This document shows, piece by piece, positions 11,575-20,495 of a DNA stretch of 64,000 nucleotides. Origin of the DNA: Desulfosporosinus youngiae DSM 17734. Lineage in GTDB: Bacteria; Bacillota; Desulfitobacteriia; Desulfitobacteriales; Desulfitobacteriaceae. The stretch is taken from positions 3,926,226 to 3,990,225 of the forward strand of contig NZ_CM001441.1 of the NCBI RefSeq assembly GCF_000244895.1, read 5' to 3'. How positions within the stretch are numbered: position 1 is the first letter of the stretch; each line of letters starts with the position of its first letter. Below the pieces are notes generated by a model, which saw only the letters and a program-made list of their open reading frames with translations, ran no database searches and had not been told where the DNA came from. Made by a program: the position numbers and the translations under genes.

Positions 11575-12453
11575 CTAGTGTAAGCCCACCATGATCGATA
11601 CCGCGGAAGCGTAAAATACATAACGCCCAATGAACTCTCCTACAAGTACTACGCCTAAAGCAAGGTAAACTGAGTTGGCAGGAATGGTCCCTTTGCCGCC
11701 TTTAAAGATGGCATTCAGTAAAAGAACTCCACCCAAGATGGAAATGACCCACTTTAAGATCAACGTCATAGCATAGCTGTCCTTAAGGAGTTCAGCTGAA
11801 GCCATTGCTGCACTTCCACCGGACCCCAAGCCCGAGATATAGACCGGCAAATAGATCAGGGGGACTGCCAACGCTGCGATAGCTACAAAACTTACTTTCT
11901 TCAAGGTGCTTGAAACCTCCGGCGAAACGTCGGCCCCTTTCATCCCGTGAACCATGGACGCTAAGGCTCCAGTCGCACCAAAGAGAAGTGTTGTGCCGAA
12001 AAAGGCAATATAAGTATTGGTGTCAGCCCAAGCGGGACGAACAGACGTGGCATAAATGCTGGCCATGCTAAAGACCGCCGCCAACCCAAACAGTACTGTG
12101 ACCCAACTCAGAGCAGCTCCGCTCTTGCCTTTTCTCTCAAGATAGTAACCAATTGCCCATAGTACAAAGAAACCTCCGGCCGTTACAATCTCACGGCTTA
12201 ACCAGGATGATCCTAAATTAGAAATCGACCGGTAGGCACCCAAAGGTGATCCTAAATGGAATAAGGAAAAGATCAAGGCTAAGGCCATTAACGGACCGAC
12301 TGCTCTCATCCCGCCTTTTGTGATCTGATCTGCAACCGGTGAGTTGTTCTTACTGTTCAGGATTGACCGCACGACTACTAAGATAAAATAAGTTCCTACT
12401 GCCAACTGGCTTAATAAAGTGAACATCATTAAAGGCCATTCTTCAGCAAACAT
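11575..12453 (-). CDS. dmsC: DmsC-type membrane anchor subunit
   Basis: 292 aa, almost entirely hydrophobic with about eight predicted membrane helices. It matches the DmsC family that anchors a periplasm-facing molybdoenzyme and oxidises menaquinol. It is the last gene of the torD-dmsA-dmsB-dmsC operon, 18 bp after dmsB, and would pass quinol electrons to the four-cluster DmsB subunit. The substrate of the complex (DMSO, TMAO or another S-/N-oxide) cannot be read from the anchor. No TM histidine pair typical of NarI was found, consistent with a heme-free DmsC type. Confidence 0.85.
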   Translation of the reverse strand: MFAEEWPLMMFTLLSQLAVGTYFILVVVRSILNSKNNSPVADQITKGGMRAVGPLMALALIFSLFHLGSPLGAYRSISNLGSSWLSREIVTAGGFFVLWAIGYYLERKGKSGAALSWVTVLFGLAAVFSMASIYATSVRPAWADTNTYIAFFGTTLLFGATGALASMVHGMKGADVSPEVSSTLKKVSFVAIAALAVPLIYLPVYISGLGSGGSAAMASAELLKDSYAMTLILKWVISILGGVLLLNAIFKGGKGTIPANSVYLALGVVLVGEFIGRYVFYASAVSIMVGLH

Positions 12454-12471
12454 TGTAAGGCCCCCTTCATT

Positions 12472-13023
12472 TTACTTCACAGCTTCTTTATTAGGATTAA
12501 TGATAAGCGAAGGATTGGTTATTCCTGAATCCGGTAACCCTTTGACATCTGCTGTGCCTTTATGGTTCTTACGCAGCTCTTCGATGTCTCCAAACTGCAA
12601 AGCTCTCATCTGGCAGGCAGTTACACAGGCCGGCTCTTCTCCCATATCAAGCAGGTCAGCACACATGTTGCATTTTCCGGCTTTACCTTGCTTCTCAAGG
12701 TACTTCGGTGCTCCATAGGGACAAGACCAGGTACAGAGTTTACAGCCAATACATTTTTCCTTATCATGCGTGACGACACCGTCCTTTTCGCGTTTAGATA
12801 ACGCGCCTGAAGGACAGTTCTTGACGCACTTCGGGTCTGAACAATGATTACACCCCATGGAGATGTGATAAGCCCAAGGTTTAGGAAATTTTCCGCCTTC
12901 GAAATTATGGACCTTTCTAAAAGTGGTTCCCGCTTCCAAATTATTTTTGTCACTACAGGCTATTTGACAGGTTTTACAGGTTGTGCAGACTGTCATATCG
13001 TAATAAAAACCAAGTTGTGCCAT
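12472..13023 (-). CDS. dmsB: DmsB-type four-cluster ferredoxin subunit
   Basis: 183 aa electron-transfer subunit with four cysteine groups for [4Fe-4S] clusters: CTTCKTCQIAC at residue 13, CNHCSDPKCVKNC near 59, CIGCKLCTWSC near 91, and CNMCADLLDMGEEPACVTAC near 118. It moves electrons between the membrane anchor and the molybdopterin subunit. An AAGGAGG site precedes the ATG. It starts 12 bp after the dmsA stop and is followed by dmsC, so the three form one complex. Confidence 0.93.
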   Translation of the reverse strand: MAQLGFYYDMTVCTTCKTCQIACSDKNNLEAGTTFRKVHNFEGGKFPKPWAYHISMGCNHCSDPKCVKNCPSGALSKREKDGVVTHDKEKCIGCKLCTWSCPYGAPKYLEKQGKAGKCNMCADLLDMGEEPACVTACQMRALQFGDIEELRKNHKGTADVKGLPDSGITNPSLIINPNKEAVK

Positions 13024-13035
13024 TATTCCACCTCC

Positions 13036-15576
13036 TTAAAAAATGATCCGTTGCGGCCAGGTATAGTCTGGTGCAAGAGGTTTATTGTATTTTTCGACCT
13101 TAACATTACAGGAGTTATGACCCGTATGCCCTTGCCCTGATGGAATAGGTCCATTAAGAACATTGGTAGCACCCGCCTTGTCAACCCCTTCTGCATCATC
13201 ATACTCAATCCAGGCACCCTCGCCGACCGCGACAACCCCAACGTTAATTCGTTCAGTGACATAGGCTTGACGGATGATGGAACCCCAACGGCTAGTGACC
13301 TTAACAATATCGTTATTCTTAATTCCTAAGGCAGCAGCATCGCTGGCATTGATCCAAAATTCCTGGGGAAATGCTTCTCTCAGCCAGGGCACATTATCCA
13401 TGGTTGAGTGTGACCTTCTTTGATAATGTATGGTCACGAGCTGGAATGGATATCCATCCTTTACACCATCTTCATACCCTTCGATAGAAGGCTCGTATTT
13501 GGGCAGCGGCGACTTGAGGTTAAAGCCAATCTTTTCGATGTGATCTGCTAAGGGCTGACAGTAAATTTCTAATTTACCGCTGGGAGTCGCTAGCTTTTTG
13601 CCCACCGGATCCGCTAAGAAATCTTCAAACGAGGTAAATTCAAACTTATCTCCCCGGGATCTGGGAAACTGATAGATACCTTTTTCCTTAAACTCGGCAT
13701 AAGTTATGCGCCCTGTTTGAGGGGTACCCTTAACCCCCAAGCTTTGAATGTCTTCGGCTGTAAATGTGACTAATTTTTCATAGCCCGAAGCATCCATTTT
13801 CATAACCGTAGCTCCGGCTAATTGGTTGTAGACCTGTTGCTCCTCAGAAACAGGATCAATGACCTGGGGATCAAGCCCTAATCGTTTTCCAAGTTCTTTA
13901 GCAATCCACATATCACTTTTGCTCTCATATAACGGCTCTATTACCTGACTGTAGTAAATCAAGATCTCCCGATTGCCTGTAAGGGTTCCGCCATAAGACT
14001 CCCATGGGGAAGAGACGGGTAAAACAACATCCGCATATCGGGAGTTAGTGTTCAGGAATAAGTTCTGAGATACTACAAATTCAACCTTCCGGTGAGCTTC
14101 AATCCCTTTCATCATTCCGGCTCTCTGATTGAGATCCGAAGCATATCCATGATAGATCATTTGAATATTGACATCTTTTTTGGGACCGGGACCATCCGTG
14201 TATTTTCCATCAAGCATTGCCTGCCACATTTCCAAGTTATTCAACTTGGCTTTTATGGGATTGGCAATAGCGGGAACACCGTTGCCTCCGGCTTTAACAA
14301 GAGCCGGACCAGCATTGGTCGAGCTATTATGCATATTAGGACTTACGCCGGCACCGGGAACCCCGATATTACCGGTCATAAAAGCTAACGTCATCAATGA
14401 GTGCGGGAAATGTTCCCCGTTATTGATCCTGGCCGGTGCACCGCCGGTGATCACCGCTACCGGTTTTGATGTGGCATACTCTTTAGCCAGTTTTGTGATA
14501 AGATCGGCGCTGACACCGCATATTTCAGCCGCCCACTCAGGAGTCTTAGGAGTTCCGTCAAAGGTGCCGAGTACATAGTCTTTAAAGTTCTCTTTCGGAT
14601 CAACCCCCTCGGGCAAGTGATCAGCATCATAACCAAGGCAATAGGTATCTAAAAATGCCTTATCCACTAAATTGTTTGTAATAATATAGTGGGCCATGCC
14701 GAGGATGAGGGTAGTGTCCGTCGCGGGGCGAATCGGAATCCACTCATCAGCTAAAACCCTGGCCGATTCGGTGTAGAGAGGGTCGATGACAATGAATTTA
14801 ACGCCCTCTTTTTTGGCTTGTAAGAAATTATAAGTCGGCGTACCCATACTTGAGGATGCAGGGTTAGCACCCCAAAGAATAATCAGCTTCGAGTCGCGCA
14901 GTCTGAAGCGGTCGTTCCCTGAAGAAGCCCCATTGTTGGCAATTCCGGTGATCTTGGGATAAACGTCCGCCCAGGTTCCCCAGGAAACCAATCCCCAGCG
15001 AGCCGTATATCCGCCATATAAACTAAGCACTCTAGGGATTTCAGTGCCGCCGCTTGGGTAGAAGAAAGCACCGTTTCCGTACTTTTCTTTAATTCGCTTG
15101 ATTTCGCTGGATACGATATCCAAAGCCTCGTCCCAGGAAATACGAACCCATTCATCCTTACCGCGCAGCTCTTTCTTTCCACCGCCAGGTTCCCAGTTCT
15201 TACGTTTCATCGGATACTTGAGACGATCCGCCCCCAGGATATGTTGACGATGAGAACGCCCCCGCAGGCAGCTTCGTTGCTGCGGATTATCCGGACTATC
15301 CGGATGTGTATCATCTGTCTTCATCTTAGTAACGATTCCGTTGACAACAAACGCCTTATTAAGGCAGCGACCACCGCAGTTATGCCAACAAGCCGATGTA
15401 ACCCACTTACCCTCTTGATTGGCTAACATCTCCGCTTGCTCCGCATCAACTTTGACCAGCCCGCACCCGGGCAGAGTGACCGCCGCCGCTGCACCTGCTG
15501 TAAACGTCGCCGTCATACGCAGAAACGACCGTCTGCTTAACATGTAGTCCTTGGCTTTTCCAATCAGGTCCGCCAT
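13036..15576 (-). CDS. dmsA: DmsA-type molybdopterin oxidoreductase, catalytic subunit
   Basis: 846 aa. The N-terminus has a twin-arginine signal (SRRSFLR at about residue 15, then an Ala-rich hydrophobic stretch), so the folded enzyme is exported by Tat. The Fe-S site follows as CWHNCGGRC near residue 63 plus a fourth Cys in RSCLRG near 103. The molybdopterin domain and C-terminal dinucleotide-binding domain (GQGHTGHNSCNV near the end) are complete. A Ser in GLVSWGTW is a plausible Mo ligand, as in DMSO reductases. Organisms of this kind often have many such paralogues, so the DMSO assignment is by family only. It is second in the operon after its chaperone gene. Confidence 0.88.
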   Translation of the reverse strand: MADLIGKAKDYMLSRRSFLRMTATFTAGAAAAVTLPGCGLVKVDAEQAEMLANQEGKWVTSACWHNCGGRCLNKAFVVNGIVTKMKTDDTHPDSPDNPQQRSCLRGRSHRQHILGADRLKYPMKRKNWEPGGGKKELRGKDEWVRISWDEALDIVSSEIKRIKEKYGNGAFFYPSGGTEIPRVLSLYGGYTARWGLVSWGTWADVYPKITGIANNGASSGNDRFRLRDSKLIILWGANPASSSMGTPTYNFLQAKKEGVKFIVIDPLYTESARVLADEWIPIRPATDTTLILGMAHYIITNNLVDKAFLDTYCLGYDADHLPEGVDPKENFKDYVLGTFDGTPKTPEWAAEICGVSADLITKLAKEYATSKPVAVITGGAPARINNGEHFPHSLMTLAFMTGNIGVPGAGVSPNMHNSSTNAGPALVKAGGNGVPAIANPIKAKLNNLEMWQAMLDGKYTDGPGPKKDVNIQMIYHGYASDLNQRAGMMKGIEAHRKVEFVVSQNLFLNTNSRYADVVLPVSSPWESYGGTLTGNREILIYYSQVIEPLYESKSDMWIAKELGKRLGLDPQVIDPVSEEQQVYNQLAGATVMKMDASGYEKLVTFTAEDIQSLGVKGTPQTGRITYAEFKEKGIYQFPRSRGDKFEFTSFEDFLADPVGKKLATPSGKLEIYCQPLADHIEKIGFNLKSPLPKYEPSIEGYEDGVKDGYPFQLVTIHYQRRSHSTMDNVPWLREAFPQEFWINASDAAALGIKNNDIVKVTSRWGSIIRQAYVTERINVGVVAVGEGAWIEYDDAEGVDKAGATNVLNGPIPSGQGHTGHNSCNVKVEKYNKPLAPDYTWPQRIIF

Positions 15577-15597
15577 TCGTTAGACACCTCCTAAATT

Positions 15598-16302
15598 TTA
15601 AACATTTATATCTAAAAGCTCTTCTAAAGCTTTAAGATCCAATTCTAAAAATCCAGCTAAAATCTTGACCATACCCTCGTAGAATTGGGTTTGAGCATGT
15701 CGGGCGGCTTGTTTACTGAACTCCGGTACCCACTTCAACAAATGATCTTCTAAAAACGCCTTTTGATCCCTAAGGACTTCCACCAGGCCTCCAATGTCTT
15801 GCTTGCTAACCTTCGCTTCGGCTAATTCACTGAGTTGGTACATAAAGTCAAGCTCTAATCCCAAATGATCATCTGCTTCATGGCCAAAGTCCTTTGGCAG
15901 AAATGCATACTTCAAATAAGCTCTTCGCACGTTTATGGTTTCTTCTTGAAACAAAAGCCGTTCCTTATTTAAATAAGCCGATTCCCAAGGGGGAGCAGGC
16001 AATTCGTAAGGTCCTATAAACATACGCGTATAATCCCAATGCAATTTATCGTGCACTTCTTCACTTAAAACATCCTGATTTTTAAGATACTCCGAGACGT
16101 TTTCTGCTCCCTCGTGTATCAATGCACTATCTTCGGCAAAAGGAAACCCTTCGATGAAACCTTCATGACTCACGGTTCGGAGAAACTCCTTAGACGGCTC
16201 GCCCAGAAACGTTCTTCTCAGGCAATCATAAGCGAATATTCTCACTTGCAGGAGCGGCAGAACCTGTTCTAGCGTTGTTTGACCTGAAGGCATCTTAATC
16301 AA
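15598..16302 (-). CDS. TorD/DmsD-family molybdoenzyme chaperone
   Basis: 234 aa helical cytoplasmic protein. The family core is visible as DYTRMFIGPYELPAPPWESAY, followed by the DHLGLELDFMYQL helix. Such chaperones bind the Tat signal of the partner molybdoenzyme and keep it export-incompetent until the cofactor is inserted. It directly precedes dmsA (21 bp), which identifies the partner. The start is taken as TTG at 16302, 9 nt from GGAAGGGG; an ATG at 16293 is the alternative. Confidence 0.85.
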   Translation of the reverse strand: MIKMPSGQTTLEQVLPLLQVRIFAYDCLRRTFLGEPSKEFLRTVSHEGFIEGFPFAEDSALIHEGAENVSEYLKNQDVLSEEVHDKLHWDYTRMFIGPYELPAPPWESAYLNKERLLFQEETINVRRAYLKYAFLPKDFGHEADDHLGLELDFMYQLSELAEAKVSKQDIGGLVEVLRDQKAFLEDHLLKWVPEFSKQAARHAQTQFYEGMVKILAGFLELDLKALEELLDINV

Positions 16303-16570
16303 CTTCTTAATCCCCTTCCGAGACGCATTTTTCCAGCTATAATCAACATTCCTTACTTCAGGGTAAACTAATCCCCTTTAGCAGCACAAAGTCCAGCAAG
16401 TTAATGCAAATTATTGCTTTAACCTCCTCGATTCTATAAAATATCTCAATATCACTATTATTTCGACCTATATCATTATTCGCAAATTCTTGCTGAATTC
16501 CCTTTGTATAATCATCCAAAGAAAGGGCTCCATTTTTGTTACTTTCTAATCAATATAGCTATAGAAAGCC
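16303..16570. other. Upstream region of the torD-dmsABC operon
   Basis: About 270 bp of AT-rich sequence that must hold the operon promoter. I looked for a -24/-12 sigma-54 site facing torD and did not find one, and no FNR-type TTGAT-N4-ATCAA palindrome is evident. No gene seen. Confidence 0.4.
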
Positions 16571-16615
16571 ACTAAAAAACACTGGCAATCCAACTTCATG
16601 TTGAACTGCCAGTGT
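16571..16615 (-). terminator. Intrinsic terminator of DUF2680 gene
   Basis: ACACTGGCA pairs with TGCCAGTGT, with an inner CAAC/GTTG pairing. On the minus strand the stem ends in TTTTTT (complement of 16574-16580). It lies about 58 bp past the DUF2680 stop. Confidence 0.8.
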
Positions 16616-16672
16616 CAGGCTCTTTAAGTATAGTTTAGTTTTTCTGCTAATCCCCCAAGATGTACCAAATTC

Positions 16673-17302
16673 CTAGAAATTAGTCTGAGATGTACTTTCC
16701 GGTGTGGCGTTTGTTTCCGGCGCCAGTTTTTCATTCCAAGCACCCCGATGACCGCCGCGCATTCCTTTGCCTAAGCCACCGCCCATGCCGCCAGGAACAA
16801 AGGTACCATTCTTCATAGCTTCTTTCTGAACTTCCAGCTGGGCTTGTTCAGCTTCGCTCCAAGTTTTGATCTGCTCCTCCGTTAATTTGCCGTTTTTCTT
16901 CATGGCTTCTACTTGAGCCGCTATGCGTTTTTCGGCAGCTTCACTCCAGGCTTCAATCTGTTCTTCCGTCATAGGTTCACCATTATTAAATATCTTGACT
17001 TTGTCGCGTATCCCCATGCCATTTCCGCCAATACAAGGACCTAGTACCTTGCCTTCAGCTAAGGCTTGTTCGCTGGCCTGTTGCCGCTCGTCAATAAATT
17101 TTTTCATCGTGTCTGCCTGTTCAGCTGTCTTTAGCCCGGCTTCCACTTGTTTGTCCACAATTTGCTTCTGAATTCCAAACATTTGCTGTGTCAGGCTTTT
17201 AATTTCATCGAGCTTTGCTGAATCTGTGGCGCCCAAAGCTGCCGTTGCACCTCCAACCAACAAGACAGCACTCAGGATCCCTACCGCTAGTTTCTTTTTC
17301 AT
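16673..17302 (-). CDS. Exported DUF2680 family protein
   Basis: 209 aa with a Sec signal peptide (residues 1-24, ending ALGA). The mature N-terminal part (LDEIKSLTQQMFGIQKQIVD...) is a DUF2680 helical domain. A second region carries two related helical units with TEEQIEAWSEA and TEEQIKTWSEA. The C-terminus is Gly/Met-rich (GGMGGGLGKGMRGGHRG). Function is unknown; the acidic helical pairs suggest an extracellular binding or stress protein. AAGGAGG precedes the ATG. It is monocistronic with its own terminator, between the dms operon and the sigma-54 activator. Confidence 0.75.
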   Translation of the reverse strand: MKKKLAVGILSAVLLVGGATAALGATDSAKLDEIKSLTQQMFGIQKQIVDKQVEAGLKTAEQADTMKKFIDERQQASEQALAEGKVLGPCIGGNGMGIRDKVKIFNNGEPMTEEQIEAWSEAAEKRIAAQVEAMKKNGKLTEEQIKTWSEAEQAQLEVQKEAMKNGTFVPGGMGGGLGKGMRGGHRGAWNEKLAPETNATPESTSQTNF

Positions 17303-17468
17303 TGGATTCCTCCTTAAAAATTGTTTCCGATTTCAAAGCAGGTACTTTATAATCGGGTCACTATTATGATAGCCACCAATTATGGTAAAATTGTGAATCC
17401 AACTTTAAGATGTTGTGTGGTTTCAATAAAGAAAATGTCTTGAGGAGACTCAAGCTGCTATAGTTTCA

Positions 17469-19550
17469 CTACGGAGTTTTAATATCGTAACGCCGCATTT
17501 TTTCATAAAGCCAGGATCGCGAAATTCCGAGCAGCCGGGCAACCTCGGATTTATTGCCGTTCATTTCGAGGAGGGCCTTTTCCAAGGTTTCTTTGTCCAA
17601 ATGTTCACGGGCATTCTCCAAGTTCCAATCCTTCGTTAAAAATAAGGGCGGCCCTTGTCGTTCTTCTCTGAGGTAAAAGGGTAAATCTGCTCGTTCCAGC
17701 AATTCCCCGGCAGCAAAATTCACGGCCCTCTCAATCACATTTTTCAGCTCCCGCACATTTCCGGGCCAACGATGAGCAATAAGAATCTTTTCTACTTCCG
17801 GGCTAACCCCTAAAATTCGTTTGCCAAAATCTTGATTTAGCCGTTCTAAGAAAACATGAACTAAAGGAATGATGTCTTCTGAGCGGTTTCGAATTGGGAT
17901 TAGGCGGAATGAAATAACGTTAAGACGATAGTAAAGATCACTGCGGAATTCGCCACGCGCGACCTTTTCCGTAAGATCTTTATTCGTAGCCGCAATGATT
18001 CTCACATCTGCTTTTACAGATTCATTGCTCCCGATTGGTTCAAAAGACCTGTCCTCTAATACCCTTAAGAGTTTACTTTGTAAATTAAGGGACATATCGC
18101 CAATCTCATCCAGAAAAAGTGTCCCTCCATCAGCAACAGCAAATTTACCTGCTTTGCCCCCCTTCTGGGCCCCCGTGAATGCACCGCCGGCATAGCCAAA
18201 GAATTCGGACTCCAGAAGATTTTCCGGAACTGCTGCGCAATTAACCTTGACATAGGGACCATTTCGATGGGGGCTTGCCCGGTGAATAGCTTCCGCGAAA
18301 AGTTCCTTGCCCGTACCGCTTTCCCCCGTCAGCATAATTGTCGAATTACCCCGGGCGGCAATTTCAGCCTCTTGCTTCAATCTGCGCATATCCTGATTAA
18401 CCGTAATAATCTGATTAAATGTAACAGGTCCTCTGGCTGAGCCTATTTGTTCCTTGTAATAATTTAATTCCAGGTCCAACTGAGCAAGTCTTTGAGCAAC
18501 CTCCTTGACTTCATCCAATTTCTGAAACGTAATTTTACCCACCGCTCCAATAATCTTGCCTTGGCGCACAATAGGCAGGCGGGAGACGATATAAGGACGG
18601 CCATATATGACCTGGATTTCATTGGTTTCCGCCATGCCGGTTTTTAAGGTTCGCAGAAGCCGGGTATTCTCGATGACTTGATCAATTGGTTTTTGCAATA
18701 ATTCGTTTTCTCTCTTGCCAAAAAATTGACAGGCTGCCTCATTGGCCAGCGTAATTTTTCCCTGGTCGTCTACAACGAAAATCGCCTCATAGGCAATATT
18801 GGTAACTGTAAGCAAGGTTTCATACAAGCGTTTCGTGGCATCCAGCTCTAAGGCCACTTGGTCTAAATCCGTTAAAGCTTGGAAAACAATCACAGCTCCG
18901 GCCATCTGACCCAAAGGGCTGATATTGCAGAGAACGGTCACCTGATTCATTTCAGTCTGAACTCCAACTAAATATTGAGACTGTCTTAATACTGAATCCA
19001 AATCCAAACCTGAAATAACCCTATTGAAGAGCTGTTCTTTAATGACTTCCTGCTTCAAACCCAGAATTTTTTCACCGGCAGGATTTATCTGTTGAATACG
19101 GTTATCCTGATCCACAACGATAATTCCGTTGGGCATGGCTTGATAGACCGTATTTATCTTATTAGCTTGTTGTTCTGCTTCTCTAAAAAGAGCTATGATC
19201 ATGTCAACTTTAGTAAAAATCCCTAATACTTTTCCCTCTTTGTCGACAACGACACCTGTACCTACAGAAGTCTGTTTAGCCTGCTGTTCAACCTCCTGGT
19301 AAGGAATATCTGCTTCAACAGTCACTACCTGGGTATTATAATGGCGTTCAATTATTTCCGAAGAATCTGCCCCGGCCAAAAAGGCATCCAGGACATTGGC
19401 TTTAGTAAAAATCCCAATTAGGAAACCATCCTTGTCCACCACCGGCAGCGCATCCAGCTTGGTCCAGCGTAAAAGCTCCACCCCCCGCCTAAGATTATCC
19501 TGAAGATGCAGCAGAGGGACATCCCGGGTCATCATATCGCTCATCAGCAT
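17469..19550 (-). CDS. Sigma-54-dependent activator with CBS pair and PAS domains
   Basis: 693 aa enhancer-binding protein. Two CBS domains (about 1-125, the second ending [13 protein letters not shown]) are followed by two PAS domains (about 130-240 and 250-350). The AAA+ domain has Walker [17 protein letters not shown], the sigma-54 contact loop GAFTGA and Walker [15 protein letters not shown]-terminal Fis-type helix-turn-helix ends the protein ([19 protein letters not shown]). CBS domains usually sense adenosyl nucleotides and PAS domains redox or small ligands, so it probably links energy state to transcription. Targets are unknown. The only sigma-54 promoters I found in the window are at 43.2-43.5 kb. 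GAGGTGAG precedes the ATG. Confidence 0.93.
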   Translation of the reverse strand: MLMSDMMTRDVPLLHLQDNLRRGVELLRWTKLDALPVVDKDGFLIGIFTKANVLDAFLAGADSSEIIERHYNTQVVTVEADIPYQEVEQQAKQTSVGTGVVVDKEGKVLGIFTKVDMIIALFREAEQQANKINTVYQAMPNGIIVVDQDNRIQQINPAGEKILGLKQEVIKEQLFNRVISGLDLDSVLRQSQYLVGVQTEMNQVTVLCNISPLGQMAGAVIVFQALTDLDQVALELDATKRLYETLLTVTNIAYEAIFVVDDQGKITLANEAACQFFGKRENELLQKPIDQVIENTRLLRTLKTGMAETNEIQVIYGRPYIVSRLPIVRQGKIIGAVGKITFQKLDEVKEVAQRLAQLDLELNYYKEQIGSARGPVTFNQIITVNQDMRRLKQEAEIAARGNSTIMLTGESGTGKELFAEAIHRASPHRNGPYVKVNCAAVPENLLESEFFGYAGGAFTGAQKGGKAGKFAVADGGTLFLDEIGDMSLNLQSKLLRVLEDRSFEPIGSNESVKADVRIIAATNKDLTEKVARGEFRSDLYYRLNVISFRLIPIRNRSEDIIPLVHVFLERLNQDFGKRILGVSPEVEKILIAHRWPGNVRELKNVIERAVNFAAGELLERADLPFYLREERQGPPLFLTKDWNLENAREHLDKETLEKALLEMNGNKSEVARLLGISRSWLYEKMRRYDIKTP

Positions 19551-19694
19551 TATATCTCACCTCACCGTAAAACTAGAGAAAACGATCAACTCATGGTCTC
19601 CACAATATAGGAACCTACCCTATTATTCTCCCTGGACAACTGCTATTCCTCTATCTTCAGAACATTCATACTTCATGAACTATCCTTTTCCACT

Positions 19695-19738
19695 TAAAAA
19701 GAGCCTTCAGCAATGCAAAAATGCTGAGGCTCTTTTAA
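19695..19738 (-). terminator. Intrinsic terminator ending the corrinoid-uptake operon
   Basis: AAAAGAGCCT...CAGCAnnnnnTGCTG...AGGCTCTTTT stem. On the minus strand it ends in TTTTT just beyond the cbrT stop at 19743. It closes a transcription unit that starts near 39.87 kb. Confidence 0.85.
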
Positions 19739-19742
19739 CAAA

Positions 19743-20495
19743 CTATTTATCCAGCGTCTTTCCAATTAATGAGGGTTCTAAAACAACATCATCTCTACCC
19801 TCTTTTCCATTATCCAGCAAACCAAACTTCTTTTTAATTCGTTCCAGCTTTTTAATCCAAGGATTAGCTAAAACCACGAGAAAGATCAAGGTAGAAAGAG
19901 CGTGCGTAAAATCAAACCAGAAACTGGAGATGTAAGCTGCAATAACGGCCTGATAGGTGATGGGTTCAATAAAGCCAATGATATACCAAATATTCATGAC
20001 CCAACCAAAGCCAAAGCCTGTCATAAAACCGAAGACGGCTAAACCCGGCCTGCTTTTCAGCCAACCGGCGTTTCTGAGCATTCCGGCCGCAAAGCCGATC
20101 ATTCCCCAGCAAAACATCTGCCACGGGGTCCATGGCCCTTGCCCGAAAAACAGATTAGAGGTGAGTGCCGCTACAGCACCTGTCAAAAAACCGGCCTCCG
20201 GTCCAAACACCATAGCGGTAATAATCACGACAGCCGAGGTGGGTTTAAAATGAGGGATCGGGGCAAAAGCCACTCGCCCTAAAGCACCAATTCCGGCCAT
20301 GACTGCGATAACTACCAGCTCCCTGGCCTCTGGCCTGCGTCTTTCAAAACTCAGGAAAAAAGGAATCATGATCAGAATGATCAATAAAATACTCAATAAA
20401 CCATAATTCTTATCTCCCCTCAACGTTGAAACGACCAATAAGCAGGGCACTGTCATCATCAATACCCAACGGATTATGCGAATCCTATTTGACAT
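19743..20495 (-). CDS. cbrT: ECF transporter substrate-binding (S) component, CbrT-like
   Basis: 250 aa membrane protein with about six or seven helices. It resembles the S component annotated as CbrT, the predicted cobalamin-specific subunit of an ECF importer: RVAFAPIPHFKPTSAVVII, then FGPEAGFLTGAVAAL and GPWTPWQMFCWGMIGFAAG. It would bind the corrinoid at the membrane and toggle with the energising module. The ATG lies inside the end of cbrU (22 nt overlap). It is the last gene of the riboswitch-controlled operon, which independently supports a cobalamin substrate. The C-terminal 35 residues are a charged cytoplasmic tail. Substrate choice is inferred, not shown. Confidence 0.85.
   Translation of the reverse strand: MSNRIRIIRWVLMMTVPCLLVVSTLRGDKNYGLLSILLIILIMIPFFLSFERRRPEARELVVIAVMAGIGALGRVAFAPIPHFKPTSAVVIITAMVFGPEAGFLTGAVAALTSNLFFGQGPWTPWQMFCWGMIGFAAGMLRNAGWLKSRPGLAVFGFMTGFGFGWVMNIWYIIGFIEPITYQAVIAAYISSFWFDFTHALSTLIFLVVLANPWIKKLERIKKKFGLLDNGKEGRDDVVLEPSLIGKTLDK

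Noticed and set aside
11477-16615. Pair of hairpins flanking the dms operon with a shared CCAACTTC loop side
   Set aside because: Similarity is limited to the loop region and both fit ordinary transcript-end hairpins, so a mobile boundary is not supported.
16303-16672. Search for a sigma-54 or FNR site upstream of torD-dmsABC
   Set aside because: No TGGCA-N7-TTGC element or TTGAT-N4-ATCAA palindrome was found facing the operon.
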